DNA from: Agromyces sp. CF514
Lineage (GTDB): Bacteria > Actinomycetota > Actinomycetes > Actinomycetales > Microbacteriaceae
DNA length: 64,000 bases
NCBI RefSeq assembly: GCF_900113185.1
Contig: NZ_FOZD01000002.1
Coordinates: 868,001 to 932,000, forward strand
Direction of reading: 5' to 3'
Part shown: in pieces, positions 8,095 to 17,014 of the stretch
How the letters are laid out: the number at the start of each line of letters is the position of its first letter
How positions within the stretch are numbered: position 1 is the first letter of the stretch
Notes under the pieces: generated by a model
Seen by the model: the letters and a program-made list of their open reading frames with translations, nothing else
Told to the model about the DNA's origin: nothing
Database searches by the model: none
Translations under genes and position numbers: made by a program

Positions 8095-8167
8095 TGCCCC
8101 CGGAGGGATTCGAACCCCCGACCTACGGTACCGGAAACCGGCGCTCTATCCCCTGAGCTACGGAGGC
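8095..8167 (-). tRNA. tRNA-Arg (anticodon CCG)
   Basis: 73 nt on the minus strand fold into a full cloverleaf: acceptor GCCTCCG with CGGGGGC (one U-G), D stem GCTC/GAGC, anticodon loop TTCCGGT with CCG at 8132-8134, T arm GGGGG-TTCGAAT-CCCTC, discriminator A. The first pair of the anticodon stem is a C-U mismatch. CCA is not encoded. It reads CGG codons, which are frequent in this GC-rich genome. Confidence 0.93.
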
Positions 8168-8179
8168 GCACAGCCGTCA

Positions 8180-8188
8180 ACACTAGCA
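8180..8188 (-). promoter_or_regulatory. Extended -10 for tRNA-Arg
   Basis: Minus-strand TGCTAGTGT fits an extended -10 (TGN then TAGTGT). Its end is 12 bases before the mature tRNA 5' end. Confidence 0.4.
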
Positions 8189-8327
8189 CCGTTTGCGGGG
8201 CCGCTCCGACTCCACGCAGCGGCGTCGTCCGCTGCGCGCGGGTGCCGTGCGGGTGCAGCGCCGGCACCGCGAGGGTGCCGTGCTGGCGCCGCCCGGCTGC
8301 CGCACGCGTGCCGGCCGGGACGGGTGC

Positions 8328-9521
8328 TCAGGCGCGGCCGAGCGCCGCGACCGAGTCGAGGAGTTCCTCGCGCACCCGGGTGCCGAGCAGGCTCCTCGCC
8401 CCGCGCAGCACTGCATCGCCCTCGACGCTCGTCGCACGCACCTCGGGGTACCAGCGGCTGATGCGACGGATGCCGCCGGCCACCGCCTGCGCGAACGCCT
8501 CGCCGCCGAGGTTGGCGGTCGGGCCCGCGAGCACGATCAGCCCGGGATCGAGCGTCGCGATGACGGGCAGCGCGATGTGCGCGACGCGTTCGGCGAGGTC
8601 GTCGAACACCGCGCGTCGCGCGTCGGCGGCGTCGGGGTCGGCGAGCGCCTCGCGTGCGGCGTGGAAGCCGTCGGCCTCGATGCCGTGCCGCTGGGCGAGC
8701 AGGGCGACCGCGCGGCCGCCCACGAGGTCCTGCACGGTTCGCGCGGCCGGGTCGAGCGCAGCCGCCTCGGCCGAGACGGGGAGGAACCCGATCTCGCCCG
8801 CCCCGCCGAACGAGCCGCGGTGCAGGTCGCCCGCGACGTCGAACGAAGCGCCGACGCCGTTGCCGAGCCAGAGCAGGGCGAACACGTCGCTGCCGACCGC
8901 GGCGCCGAACTCGCGCTCGGCCAGGGCCGCCAGGTTGACGTCGTTCTCGATGAGCACGGTGCGCCCGAGGTCGCCTTCGAGGATCGCGCGGAGCCCCCGC
9001 ACGGGCCAGCCGGGGAGCGTCTCGCTGAACAGTTCGCCCGTGGCGCCCGGGTCGACGTAGCCGGGGATCCCGAGGCACACGGTGTGCACGGCGTCGGGCG
9101 AGGTGCCCGCAGCCTCGCTCGCGGCGTCGATGGCCCGGCGCACCTCCTCGACCGCGGAGCGCGCGGTGGGGTCGCGGGGGAGCGGCGTGCGCACCATCGG
9201 GCGCTCGCTGCCTGCGGCGTCGACGACGGTGGCCCGCAGCTCGAACGCGTCGAGGTCGAGCGCGACGCCGACGCGGCGGTCGGTGCGGGCCGCGTACACG
9301 ACGGCGGCGCGACCGGCGGAGCCCGCGAGCAGCCCCTGCTCCTCGATGGCGCCGAGCTGCAGCAGGCGGCTCATCATCTGCGACGCCGTCGGCTTGGAGA
9401 CGCCGACGAGCTCGCAGATGCGGTTGCGGGTGAGCGGCCCGTGGTCGAGCAGCACCGAGAGGCCGGCCCGATCGTTGACGGCGCCCAGCCAGGACGGGGT
9501 ACCGGGCGTGTTGGCCGCCAT
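8328..9521 (-). CDS. ROK family transcriptional regulator
   Basis: 397 residues. An N-terminal winged helix-turn-helix (about 10-75, with GVSKPTASQMMSRLLQLG) is followed by a two-lobed ROK/sugar-kinase-like fold (about 85-390). Members usually repress sugar-uptake or catabolic operons and release DNA on binding a sugar or sugar phosphate. The cysteine-rich zinc motif (CXCGXXGC) found in most ROK proteins is missing: the corresponding stretch after GEIGF has no cysteine. The ATG at 9521 has GAGGAG at proper spacing. No sugar operon adjoins, so the target is unknown. The downstream tRNA is in the same direction but has its own promoter. Confidence 0.9.
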   Translation of the reverse strand: MAANTPGTPSWLGAVNDRAGLSVLLDHGPLTRNRICELVGVSKPTASQMMSRLLQLGAIEEQGLLAGSAGRAAVVYAARTDRRVGVALDLDAFELRATVVDAAGSERPMVRTPLPRDPTARSAVEEVRRAIDAASEAAGTSPDAVHTVCLGIPGYVDPGATGELFSETLPGWPVRGLRAILEGDLGRTVLIENDVNLAALAEREFGAAVGSDVFALLWLGNGVGASFDVAGDLHRGSFGGAGEIGFLPVSAEAAALDPAARTVQDLVGGRAVALLAQRHGIEADGFHAAREALADPDAADARRAVFDDLAERVAHIALPVIATLDPGLIVLAGPTANLGGEAFAQAVAGGIRRISRWYPEVRATSVEGDAVLRGARSLLGTRVREELLDSVAALGRA

Positions 9522-9551
9522 GCGTCGCTCCTCTGCGGGTCGGGTGGTGCG

Positions 9552-10199
9552 TCAGCTCGTCGGCAGGTTCGAGATCACGGCCGCGACGAGCCCCTGCGCG
9601 TCGCCCGGTTCGAAGAACTCGGTCGAGTCGACCACGACCCAGTAGTCGCCGGTGAAGACCTGCACCTGTCCGTGGCTGCCGCTGTGCTCGAAGTAGCCGG
9701 AGACCTCGGGCGGGGTGCCGTAGGTGGGCACGGGGTTGCTGTTCGCTGCGGCGTCGTTCGCGTAGGCCATGAGCGCGTCGGCCGACGGGGTGGCCACCGC
9801 GATCTCGATGAGGTCGCCGCTCGTCTGGTTCAGGTATCCGCACGCGGTGCCCGCGGCATCCGTCGAAGCGGTCACGACCGTGGTCGCAGCGGGCTCGTAG
9901 TCGGGCGCCGCGCCGAAGTTCGGGTTGAACGCGTAGAGCTGGTCGGGCGTGACGAGCGCGTCGCAGGCGATCGCGAACGGCGTCGGCGGATCGGCGGTCT
10001 CGGTGGGGGTGGGCGCGGTCGAGGCGCCCGGCTCGGTCGGCGCGGGCGAGCCCGACGCGTTCGGACCGGTCGTCGACGTCGGGTCGGAGCCCGACGGACT
10101 GCACGCCGCGAGCAGGGCCACGGATGCCGCGACGAGCAGCGTCGCTCCGAGCGCGGAACGGAGTCGGCGGGCGGGGCGGAGCGTGGCAGGGCGAGGCAT
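9552..10199 (-). CDS. Putative lipoprotein, unknown function
   Basis: 215 residues. There is a lipoprotein signal peptide with lipobox LAAC (Cys33), then a Ser/Thr/Pro/Gly linker (about 34-70) and a compact domain of about 140 residues containing two cysteines (IACDAL and TACGYLN) that could form a disulfide. It should be anchored on the outer face of the membrane. I do not recognise the family with confidence; the size and two-cysteine layout recall small DUF3558-type lipoproteins. The ATG at 10199 is chosen because the signal peptide begins there. It is divergent from argS with only 37 bp between the starts. Confidence 0.75.
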   Translation of the reverse strand: MPRPATLRPARRLRSALGATLLVAASVALLAACSPSGSDPTSTTGPNASGSPAPTEPGASTAPTPTETADPPTPFAIACDALVTPDQLYAFNPNFGAAPDYEPAATTVVTASTDAAGTACGYLNQTSGDLIEIAVATPSADALMAYANDAAANSNPVPTYGTPPEVSGYFEHSGSHGQVQVFTGDYWVVVDSTEFFEPGDAQGLVAAVISNLPTS

Positions 10200-10236
10200 G
10201 GACAGACTGTACAACGCCGAACGGTAGGATTTGCGG

Positions 10237-11910
10237 GTGACTCCCGACGACCTCTCGCGTGCCCTGTTCGACCTCGTGACCGCCATGGTCGAGCGACGTC
10301 GGCAAGCCGGCGCCGAGGTCGAGCTCGCGCTCTCGCCCGAGCAGATCCTGCTCGAGCGCCCGAAGAACCGCGACCACGGCGACTGGGCGTCGAACATCGC
10401 GATGCGCCTCGCCAAGCCGCTCGGCTCGAACCCGCGCGAGATCGCGACCGAGCTCGCGGCGGGCCTCGCGGGCGTCGACGGGGTCACGAGCGCCGAGGTC
10501 GCCGGTCCCGGCTTCATCAACGTGCGCCTCGACGCCGCAGCCGCAGGCGCGCTCGCGAAGGCGATCGTCGACGCGGGCGCGGCGTACGGTCGCACCGAGA
10601 AGCTCGCCGGCGAGCGCATCAACCTCGAGTTCGTCTCGGCGAACCCCACCGGCCCGCTGCACATCGGCCACACCCGCTGGGCCGCGCTCGGCGATGCGAT
10701 CTCGCGCGTGCTCCGCGCCGCGGGCGCCGACGTCGCGAACGAGTACTACATCAACGACGCCGGCAACCAGATGGACAACTTCGGGCTCTCGGTGCTCGCG
10801 GCCGCGAAGGGCGAGCCCACCCCCGAGGGCGGCTACCCGGGCAGCTACATCGCCGATCTCGCGACCCGGGTGCTCGAGCGCGAGCCGAACCTGCTCGCCC
10901 TGGCCGACGACATCGCGCTGCACACGGCGAAGGAGATCGCCTACGAGTTGCAGCTCGGCGAGATCCGCGAGTCGCTCGAGCGCTTCAACGTGCACTTCGA
11001 CGTCTGGACCAGCGAGCGCCGCCTGCACGCGAAGAACGACGACGGCCTCTCCGACGTCGACACGGCCGTCGAGCGCCTGCGCGCGCAGGGCCACGTCTAC
11101 GACGAGGACGACGCGGTCTGGGTGCGCACGACCGACTTCGGCGACGACAAGGACCGCGTGATCCGCCGCGGCAACGGCGTCTACACGTACTTCGCGGCCG
11201 ACGCCGCCTACTACCTCGACAAGGGCGACCGCGGCTTCGGCCACAAGATCTACCTGCTCGGCGCCGACCACCACGGCTACGTGCACCGCCTCAAGGCGCT
11301 CGCGGGCGCCGCGGGCGACGACCCCGAGCGCGACATCGAGGTGCTCATCGGGCAGCTCGTGTCGATCAACGGCGCGAAGCTCTCCAAGCGCGCGGGCAAC
11401 ATCATCGAGCTCGACGACCTCCAGGCCTGGCTCGGCACCGATGCGCTGCGCTACACGCTCGCACGGTACCCGGCCGACTCGCCGCTCACGATCGACCCCG
11501 AGATCCTCACGCGCCGCACGAACGACAACCCCGTCTTCTACGTGCAGTACGCGCACGCCCGCACCTCCGCCGTCGACCGCAACGCGGCATCCGTCGGCGT
11601 CGACCGGTCGAGCTTCGCGCCCGAGCTGCTCGAGCACGAGACCGAGTCGGCGCTGCTGGGCGCGCTGCAGGAGTTCCCCCGCATCGTCGCGCAGGCTGCG
11701 GAGCTCCGCGAGCCGCACCGCGTCGCGCGCTACATCGAGGAGCTGGCGGGCCTGTACCACCGCTGGTACGACAACTGCCGTGTGCTTCCGCTCGGCGAGG
11801 AGCCGATCGGCGACCTCCATCGCACGCGCCTGTGGCTGAACGACGCCACCGGCCAGGTCATCCGCAACGGCCTCGACCTGCTGGGAGTCTCCGCGCCCGA
11901 GCGCATGTGA
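10237..11910 (+). CDS. argS: Arginyl-tRNA synthetase
   Basis: 557 residues, class Ia aminoacyl-tRNA synthetase that charges tRNA-Arg. The N-terminal Add-1 domain occupies about 1-90, the HIGH motif is in GPLHIGHTRW near residue 142, the KMSKS equivalent is KLSKRAG near 381, and the DALR anticodon-binding domain fills the last 110 residues. The length matches bacterial ArgRS. The start is GTG 10237, with AGGA 7 bases upstream; an in-frame TTG at 10231 is too close to that site. It is the first gene of the plus-strand housekeeping block. ArgS preceding lysA is a conserved actinobacterial order, here with an LmeA-like gene between them. Confidence 0.96.
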   Translation: MTPDDLSRALFDLVTAMVERRRQAGAEVELALSPEQILLERPKNRDHGDWASNIAMRLAKPLGSNPREIATELAAGLAGVDGVTSAEVAGPGFINVRLDAAAAGALAKAIVDAGAAYGRTEKLAGERINLEFVSANPTGPLHIGHTRWAALGDAISRVLRAAGADVANEYYINDAGNQMDNFGLSVLAAAKGEPTPEGGYPGSYIADLATRVLEREPNLLALADDIALHTAKEIAYELQLGEIRESLERFNVHFDVWTSERRLHAKNDDGLSDVDTAVERLRAQGHVYDEDDAVWVRTTDFGDDKDRVIRRGNGVYTYFAADAAYYLDKGDRGFGHKIYLLGADHHGYVHRLKALAGAAGDDPERDIEVLIGQLVSINGAKLSKRAGNIIELDDLQAWLGTDALRYTLARYPADSPLTIDPEILTRRTNDNPVFYVQYAHARTSAVDRNAASVGVDRSSFAPELLEHETESALLGALQEFPRIVAQAAELREPHRVARYIEELAGLYHRWYDNCRVLPLGEEPIGDLHRTRLWLNDATGQVIRNGLDLLGVSAPERM

Positions 11911-11965
11911 CTCGGGTACGCTGCTCCGGCACGCACGGCCGGCCCCCACGAGCACGGAGGATCAC

Positions 11966-13018
11966 GTGAGCACACCGCGCGACGGTCATGACGAGACGGA
12001 TGCCGCGGGCGGCCGCGTGCCCGATGACGCCGCGGTCGCGGGCCAGGCGTCCGAAGCGCAGGCGCCCGAAGTACCGGCGCCAGAAGCGGATGCCGCACCC
12101 GACGAGCAGCTGCAGCCGACGGCGGTGCTCGAGCCCCTGTCGGCCGACCACCAGCCCACCGAGGTGATCCACGACGGCGCAGTCGCCGCCGCAGCGCCCG
12201 CCGCTGCGGTTCCCGCTGCCGTGGGCGCGGACGCGAGCGCGGGTGCGGGGTCGGCCGACGCCGCCGCGTCCGGGGCGACCCCGGAACGACGCCGAACGGG
12301 CCGAGGCTGGATCATCGCCGGCGCGATCGTGCTCGCCGTCGCGGCGCTCCTCGTGGTCGCCGACCTGGTCACGCGCTCGATCATCGAGCAGCGCATCGCC
12401 GCAGAGGCCGAGGCTGCATTCCCCGAGCAGGTCCAGGGCGACGTCGACGTCGAGATCGGCGGGTTCTCGGTGCTCGCCCAGCTGCTCACGGGTTCGATCG
12501 GGCAGATCACCGCCGACGCCCCCGACCTGCAGGTCGAGGGCAGTCCGATCGCCGTGCACCTCGTCGCGCACGGCGTGCCCGTGCAGCAGGACGGCACGGT
12601 CGACTTCGTCGAGGGCAGCGTGACCGCCGACGCGGCATCCCTCAACGCGCTCATCGACACGCCTGGCGTCGATGGCGAGATCACGCTCGGAGACGGCGTC
12701 GTCGGATACCAGGGCCAGATCCAACTGCTCGGCATCGAGGTCGACTACTCCGTGACGGCCGAGGCCGAGGCCGCGGGCACGTCGGTGCTGCTGACGCCCG
12801 TCGGCGTCGAGTTCGGCTCCGGCGACCGCACGCTGGCGCTCGACGACCTGCCTGGCCTGCTCCGCAATCCGCTCGACGTGTGCGTCGCGAAGTACCTGCC
12901 GCAGGGAGCCGAGGTCTCGGGCATCGAGATCACGCCCGACCGGGCCGTCGTCTCGTTCCAGGCGCGCGATCTGCCGCTCGGCGAAGAGGCGCTGCAGGTC
13001 ACCGGCACGTGCGACTGA
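11966..13018 (+). CDS. LmeA-like (DUF2993) phospholipid-binding protein
   Basis: 350 residues. A long disordered cytoplasmic N terminus rich in Ala, Pro, Glu and Asp (about 1-110) precedes a membrane helix (about 113-135) and an extracytoplasmic DUF2993 domain (about 140-350; the domain opens with the RSIIEQRIAAEAEAAF region and has the repeated beta pattern of this family). Mycobacterial LmeA of this family binds phospholipids and supports lipomannan maturation; here a role in envelope glycolipid handling is inference. GTG at 11966 follows CGGAGG. It sits between argS and lysA, on the same strand. Confidence 0.8.
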   Translation: MSTPRDGHDETDAAGGRVPDDAAVAGQASEAQAPEVPAPEADAAPDEQLQPTAVLEPLSADHQPTEVIHDGAVAAAAPAAAVPAAVGADASAGAGSADAAASGATPERRRTGRGWIIAGAIVLAVAALLVVADLVTRSIIEQRIAAEAEAAFPEQVQGDVDVEIGGFSVLAQLLTGSIGQITADAPDLQVEGSPIAVHLVAHGVPVQQDGTVDFVEGSVTADAASLNALIDTPGVDGEITLGDGVVGYQGQIQLLGIEVDYSVTAEAEAAGTSVLLTPVGVEFGSGDRTLALDDLPGLLRNPLDVCVAKYLPQGAEVSGIEITPDRAVVSFQARDLPLGEEALQVTGTCD

Positions 13019-13058
13019 GGCCGACGTCACGCGATTCGGCCACTGCGTGAGCACTCGG

Positions 13059-13139
13059 TAGACTCGCCGGAGGCCGCTCCACAAGAGCGGTTCGCAGCAG
13101 GCTTCGCCGAATCGATCCGGGTTCGCTCGCCGCGAGCGA
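13059..13139 (+). promoter_or_regulatory. Candidate promoter and leader hairpin of lysA
   Basis: A TAGACT -10 at 13059-13064 lies about 110 bases before the lysA GTG; no clear -35. The leader carries a 7-bp hairpin (13123-13129 with 13133-13139). I see no lysine riboswitch architecture. Confidence 0.3.
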
Positions 13140-13173
13140 GGCTCACGATCCACCACGTCCCCGAAGGTTCCCC

Positions 13174-14610
13174 GTGGCAACGACCACCGCAGTCCCCGGA
13201 TGGCTGCACGCGCCCGCCGATGCCAACGCGCTCGCCGAGCAGGTCTGGCCGATCGGCGCGCATCGCGACGACGCCGGCCGGCTCGTCGTCGGCGGCGTCG
13301 ACGCCGAGACGCTCGCGGCGACCTACGGCACCCCGCTCTACGTGGTCGACGAGGCCGACGCCCGGGCCCGCGCCCGACGCCTGCTGGCCGCATTCGAGGC
13401 CGCCGCGGCATCCGTCGGCACCTCGGTCTCCGTCTACTACGCGGGCAAGGCGTTCCTCTCGAGCGAGATCGTGCGCTGGGTAACCGGCGAGGGCCTCTCG
13501 GTCGACGTGTGCAGCGGAGGCGAGCTCGCCGTCGCCCTCGCGGCCGGAGCCGATCCCGCCCGCATCGGCTTCCACGGCAACAACAAGTCGCCCGCCGAGA
13601 TCGAGCGCGCGGTCGGCGCCGGCGTGGGCACGATCATCATCGACTCCGAGATCGAGATCGAGCGGGTCGCGGATGCCGCGGCGCGGGCCGGTCGCAGGCA
13701 GCGCGTGCGCCTTCGCGTGAACAGCGGCGTGCACGCCTCGACGCACGAGTTCCTCGCCACCGCCCATGAAGACCAGAAGTTCGGCGTCTCGCTCGATCGG
13801 GCGGTCGAACTCGGCACGCGCATCCGATCGCATGCATCGCTCGACTTCGTCGGCCTGCACTGCCACATCGGCTCGCAGATCTTCGACTCCGCCGGGTTCG
13901 CCGAGTCGGCCGAGCGGCTGCTCGCCGCGCACGCCGAGCTCGCTCGCGTCGCGCCGCTGCCCGAACTCAACCTCGGCGGCGGATTCGGCATCGCCTACAC
14001 GTCCGTCGACGACCCCACGCCCATCGAGGCGATCTCGCAGCGCATCGCCGAGGCCGTCGCGAACGCCTGCCGCGCGCACGACGTGCCCGTGCCGAAGCTC
14101 GCCTTCGAGCCCGGTCGCTCGATCATCGGCCCCGCAGGCGTCACGCTCTACACGGTCGGCACCGTCAAGCCCGTGCCGATCGACGGCGGTTGGCGCCACT
14201 ACGTGTCGGTCGACGGCGGCATGAGCGACAACGCGCGCACCGCGCTCTACGGCGCCGACTACACGGTGCGCCTCGCCGGCCGGGTCTCCGACGAGCCCGC
14301 GTCGCTCGTGCGCATCGCGGGCAAGCACTGCGAGTCCGGCGACATCGTCGTCGACGCCGACTACCTTCCGCACGATGTCGGACCCGGCGATCTCGTCGCC
14401 GTCGCGGCCACCGGCGCCTACTGCTGGTCGCTCGCGAACAACTACAACCACGTGCCGCGCCCGCCAGTGGTCGCGGTGCGCGACGGGGTCGCCCGCGTGA
14501 TCGTGCACGGCGAGACGGTCGACGACCTGCTCGCCCGCGACGCCGGGCTCGCGTCGCGGCCCTCCGACCCGCATTCCGCACCGAACTCCACCGGAGGAAC
14601 CACCGCATGA
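13174..14610 (+). CDS. lysA: Diaminopimelate decarboxylase
   Basis: 478 residues, PLP-dependent fold-type III decarboxylase that converts meso-diaminopimelate to L-lysine. The PLP lysine is in VYYAGKAF (near residue 91), the phosphate-binding HIGSQ motif follows (CHIGSQIF, near 230), and the substrate motif EPGR and CESGD are present. The start is GTG 13174, giving an N terminus typical of actinobacterial LysA. It overlaps hom by 4 bp (ATGA), so the lys/thr genes form one transcription unit for the aspartate family. Confidence 0.95.
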   Translation: MATTTAVPGWLHAPADANALAEQVWPIGAHRDDAGRLVVGGVDAETLAATYGTPLYVVDEADARARARRLLAAFEAAAASVGTSVSVYYAGKAFLSSEIVRWVTGEGLSVDVCSGGELAVALAAGADPARIGFHGNNKSPAEIERAVGAGVGTIIIDSEIEIERVADAAARAGRRQRVRLRVNSGVHASTHEFLATAHEDQKFGVSLDRAVELGTRIRSHASLDFVGLHCHIGSQIFDSAGFAESAERLLAAHAELARVAPLPELNLGGGFGIAYTSVDDPTPIEAISQRIAEAVANACRAHDVPVPKLAFEPGRSIIGPAGVTLYTVGTVKPVPIDGGWRHYVSVDGGMSDNARTALYGADYTVRLAGRVSDEPASLVRIAGKHCESGDIVVDADYLPHDVGPGDLVAVAATGAYCWSLANNYNHVPRPPVVAVRDGVARVIVHGETVDDLLARDAGLASRPSDPHSAPNSTGGTTA

Positions 14611-15917
14611 TCGAGTACCGCTCCATCCGAGTCGGCCTCCTCGGAGCCGGCTCGGTCGGCTCGCAGGTCGCCCGTCTCCTCCTCGAGCACGGCGACGAGC
14701 TCGCGCAGCGCATCGGCGCGCGCATCGAGCTCGTCGGCATCGCGGTGCGCGACGTCGACGCGAAGCGCGACGTCGAGCTGCCCCGGGAGCTCCTGACCAC
14801 CGATGCCGACGCGCTCATCCTCGGATCCGACATCGTCATCGAGCTCATGGGCGGCCTCGAGCCGGCGCGCACGCTCGTGCTGCAGGCGATCGCATCGGGT
14901 GCCGACGTGGTCACCGGCAACAAGGCCCTGCTCGCGACCCACGGCCCCGAGCTCTTCGCCGCAGCCGAGCAGGTCGGTGCGCAGCTCTCGTACGAGGCCG
15001 CCGTCGGCGGTGCGATCCCGATCCTGCGGCCGCTGCGCGAGAGCCTCGCCGGCGACCGCGTCGAGCGCATCCTCGGCATCGTGAACGGCACGACGAACTT
15101 CATCCTCGACCGCATGGACACCACGGGCGCCTCCCTCGAAGACGCCCTCGCGACCGCGACCGAGCTCGGCTACGCCGAGGCGGATCCCACGGCCGACATC
15201 GGCGGCTACGACGCCGCGCAGAAGGCGGCGATCCTCGCGAGCATCGCCTTCCACACCAACGTGCCCGTCGAGGCCGTGCACCGCGAGGGCATCACCGAGG
15301 TGAGCGCCGCCCAGGTCGACTCGGCACGTCGCGCGGGCTTCGTCGTGAAGCTCCTCGCCATCTGCGAGCGCCTCGTCGACGCCGAGACCGGCGAAGAGGG
15401 CGTCTCCGCCCGCGTGTACCCGGCGCTCGTGCCGCGCGAACACCCGCTCGCGTCGGTGCGCGGCGCGAACAACGCGGTCTTCGTCGAGGCATCCGCCGCC
15501 GGTCCGCTGATGTTCTACGGCGCAGGCGCCGGCGGAGTGCAGACCGCGTCGGCCGTGCTCGGCGACCTCGTGGCCATCGCCCGTCGTCACGTCATCGGCG
15601 GCCCCGGCATGGCCGAGTCCACGCACGCCGAGCTGCCGATGTTCGACATCGGCCGCATCACCACGCGCTATGCGATCACGCTCGAGGTCGTCGACGAGCC
15701 CGGCGTGCTCGAGCGCATCGCACGCGTCTTCAGCGAGCACGGCGTGTCCGTCGAGCAACTCCAGCAGACGGTGAGCGGAGGCTCCGAGCGGGCTACGCTG
15801 GTGATCGGGACGCACGAGGCGACGGAGTCCGCGCTCGCCGAGACCGTCACCTCCCTCGCCGAGAACCCCGTCGTCGCATCAGTCGCGTCCGTCCTCCGAG
15901 TCGAAGGAGCATTGTGA
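14607..15917 (+). CDS. hom: Homoserine dehydrogenase
   Basis: 436 residues. It reduces aspartate semialdehyde to homoserine with NAD(P)H. The N-terminal Rossmann motif is GLLGAGSVGSQVA; the catalytic core has the NGTTNFIL segment and the YAEADPTADIGGYDAAQK signature of the family; a C-terminal ACT domain (about 355-432, ITLEVVDEPGVLERIARVF) suggests threonine feedback inhibition, as in other actinobacteria. The ATG at 14607 overlaps the lysA stop, with GGAGGA upstream. It overlaps thrC by 4 bp. Confidence 0.96.
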   Translation: MIEYRSIRVGLLGAGSVGSQVARLLLEHGDELAQRIGARIELVGIAVRDVDAKRDVELPRELLTTDADALILGSDIVIELMGGLEPARTLVLQAIASGADVVTGNKALLATHGPELFAAAEQVGAQLSYEAAVGGAIPILRPLRESLAGDRVERILGIVNGTTNFILDRMDTTGASLEDALATATELGYAEADPTADIGGYDAAQKAAILASIAFHTNVPVEAVHREGITEVSAAQVDSARRAGFVVKLLAICERLVDAETGEEGVSARVYPALVPREHPLASVRGANNAVFVEASAAGPLMFYGAGAGGVQTASAVLGDLVAIARRHVIGGPGMAESTHAELPMFDIGRITTRYAITLEVVDEPGVLERIARVFSEHGVSVEQLQQTVSGGSERATLVIGTHEATESALAETVTSLAENPVVASVASVLRVEGAL

Positions 15918-17014
15918 ACACCCCCATCACCCCCAAGGCCGATTCGCGTCAATGGCGCGGCGTCATCCGCGAGTACGCCGATCGACTCGACGTCACCGAG
16001 GCCACGCCGGTCGTCACGCTCGGCGAGGGCGGCACGCCGCTCCTGCCCGCGCCGGCGCTCTCGCGCCGGACGGGCGCCGACGTGTGGGTCAAGTACGAGG
16101 GCATGAACCCGACCGGCTCCTTCAAGGACCGCGGCATGACCATGGCCGTCACGAAGGCCGTCGAGCGCGGCGCGAAGGTCGTCATCTGCGCCTCGACGGG
16201 CAACACGTCGGCGTCGGCCGCCGCCTACGCGACGCACGCGGGCATCAAGGCCGCCGTGCTCGTGCCCGAGGGCAAGATCGCGATGGGCAAGCTGAGCCAG
16301 GCCATCGCCCACAACGGCGAGCTGCTGCAGGTGCAGGGCAACTTCGACGACTGCCTCGACATCGCCCGCGACCTCGCGGCGAACTACCCGGTGCACCTCG
16401 TCAACTCGGTCAACAACGACCGCATCGAGGGGCAGAAGACGGCGGCCTTCGAGATCGTCGAGGCGCACGGCGACGCACCCGACTTCCACTTCATCCCAGT
16501 CGGCAACGCGGGCAACTACACCGCATACACGCGCGGCTACCGTGAAGACATCGCCGCGGGCAACGCCACGCGCATGCCCCGCATGTTCGGCTTCCAGGCT
16601 TCGGGCTCCGCGCCGATCGTGCGCGGCGAGCCCGTGAAGAACCCCGAGACGATCGCGAGCGCGATCCGCATCGGCAACCCCGCGTCGTGGGAGCTCGCCC
16701 TCGCGGCGCGCGACGAGACCGACGGCTACTTCGGTGCCATCGACGACGACAAGATCCTCGAGGCGCAGCGCATCCTCTCGGCCGAGGTCGGCATCTTCGT
16801 CGAGCCCGCGTCGGCCATCTCGGTCGCCGGCCTGCTCGAGCGCTCGGCCGCCGGGGTCATCCCCGCAGGCGCGCGCGTCGTGCTCACGGTCACGGGCCAC
16901 GGCCTGAAGGACCCCCAGTGGGCGCTGCGCACGGCCGACGGCTCCGACGTGCAGCCCACGATCGTGCCCGTCGACACGGCACAGATCGCCGCGGTGCTCG
17001 GACTCACCTCATGA
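15914..17014 (+). CDS. thrC: Threonine synthase
   Basis: 366 residues, PLP enzyme (fold type II) converting O-phosphohomoserine to threonine. The PLP lysine lies in NPTGSFKDRGM (near residue 70), with the phosphate loop in the GNAGNYTAY region. The short form, without the long N-terminal domain of plant/E. coli enzymes, is usual in actinobacteria. The start is GTG 15914, overlapping hom by GTGA; the stop overlaps thrB by ATGA. Confidence 0.95.
   Translation: MNTPITPKADSRQWRGVIREYADRLDVTEATPVVTLGEGGTPLLPAPALSRRTGADVWVKYEGMNPTGSFKDRGMTMAVTKAVERGAKVVICASTGNTSASAAAYATHAGIKAAVLVPEGKIAMGKLSQAIAHNGELLQVQGNFDDCLDIARDLAANYPVHLVNSVNNDRIEGQKTAAFEIVEAHGDAPDFHFIPVGNAGNYTAYTRGYREDIAAGNATRMPRMFGFQASGSAPIVRGEPVKNPETIASAIRIGNPASWELALAARDETDGYFGAIDDDKILEAQRILSAEVGIFVEPASAISVAGLLERSAAGVIPAGARVVLTVTGHGLKDPQWALRTADGSDVQPTIVPVDTAQIAAVLGLTS

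Noticed and set aside
8241..8268. 7-bp hairpin with 14-nt loop after the ROK gene as a terminator
   Set aside because: Short stem and large loop in 75% GC sequence; many such pairings are expected by chance.
8193..11969. Very long open frames opposite or alongside argS, the ROK gene and others
   Set aside because: They are shadows: Arg/Ala/Pro-rich compositions with no family resemblance, produced by the near absence of A/T-rich stop codons in GC-rich DNA; the real genes on the other frame have clear families.
13019..13173. Lysine riboswitch before lysA
   Set aside because: The leader is too short and shows one small hairpin, without the conserved multi-helix core.
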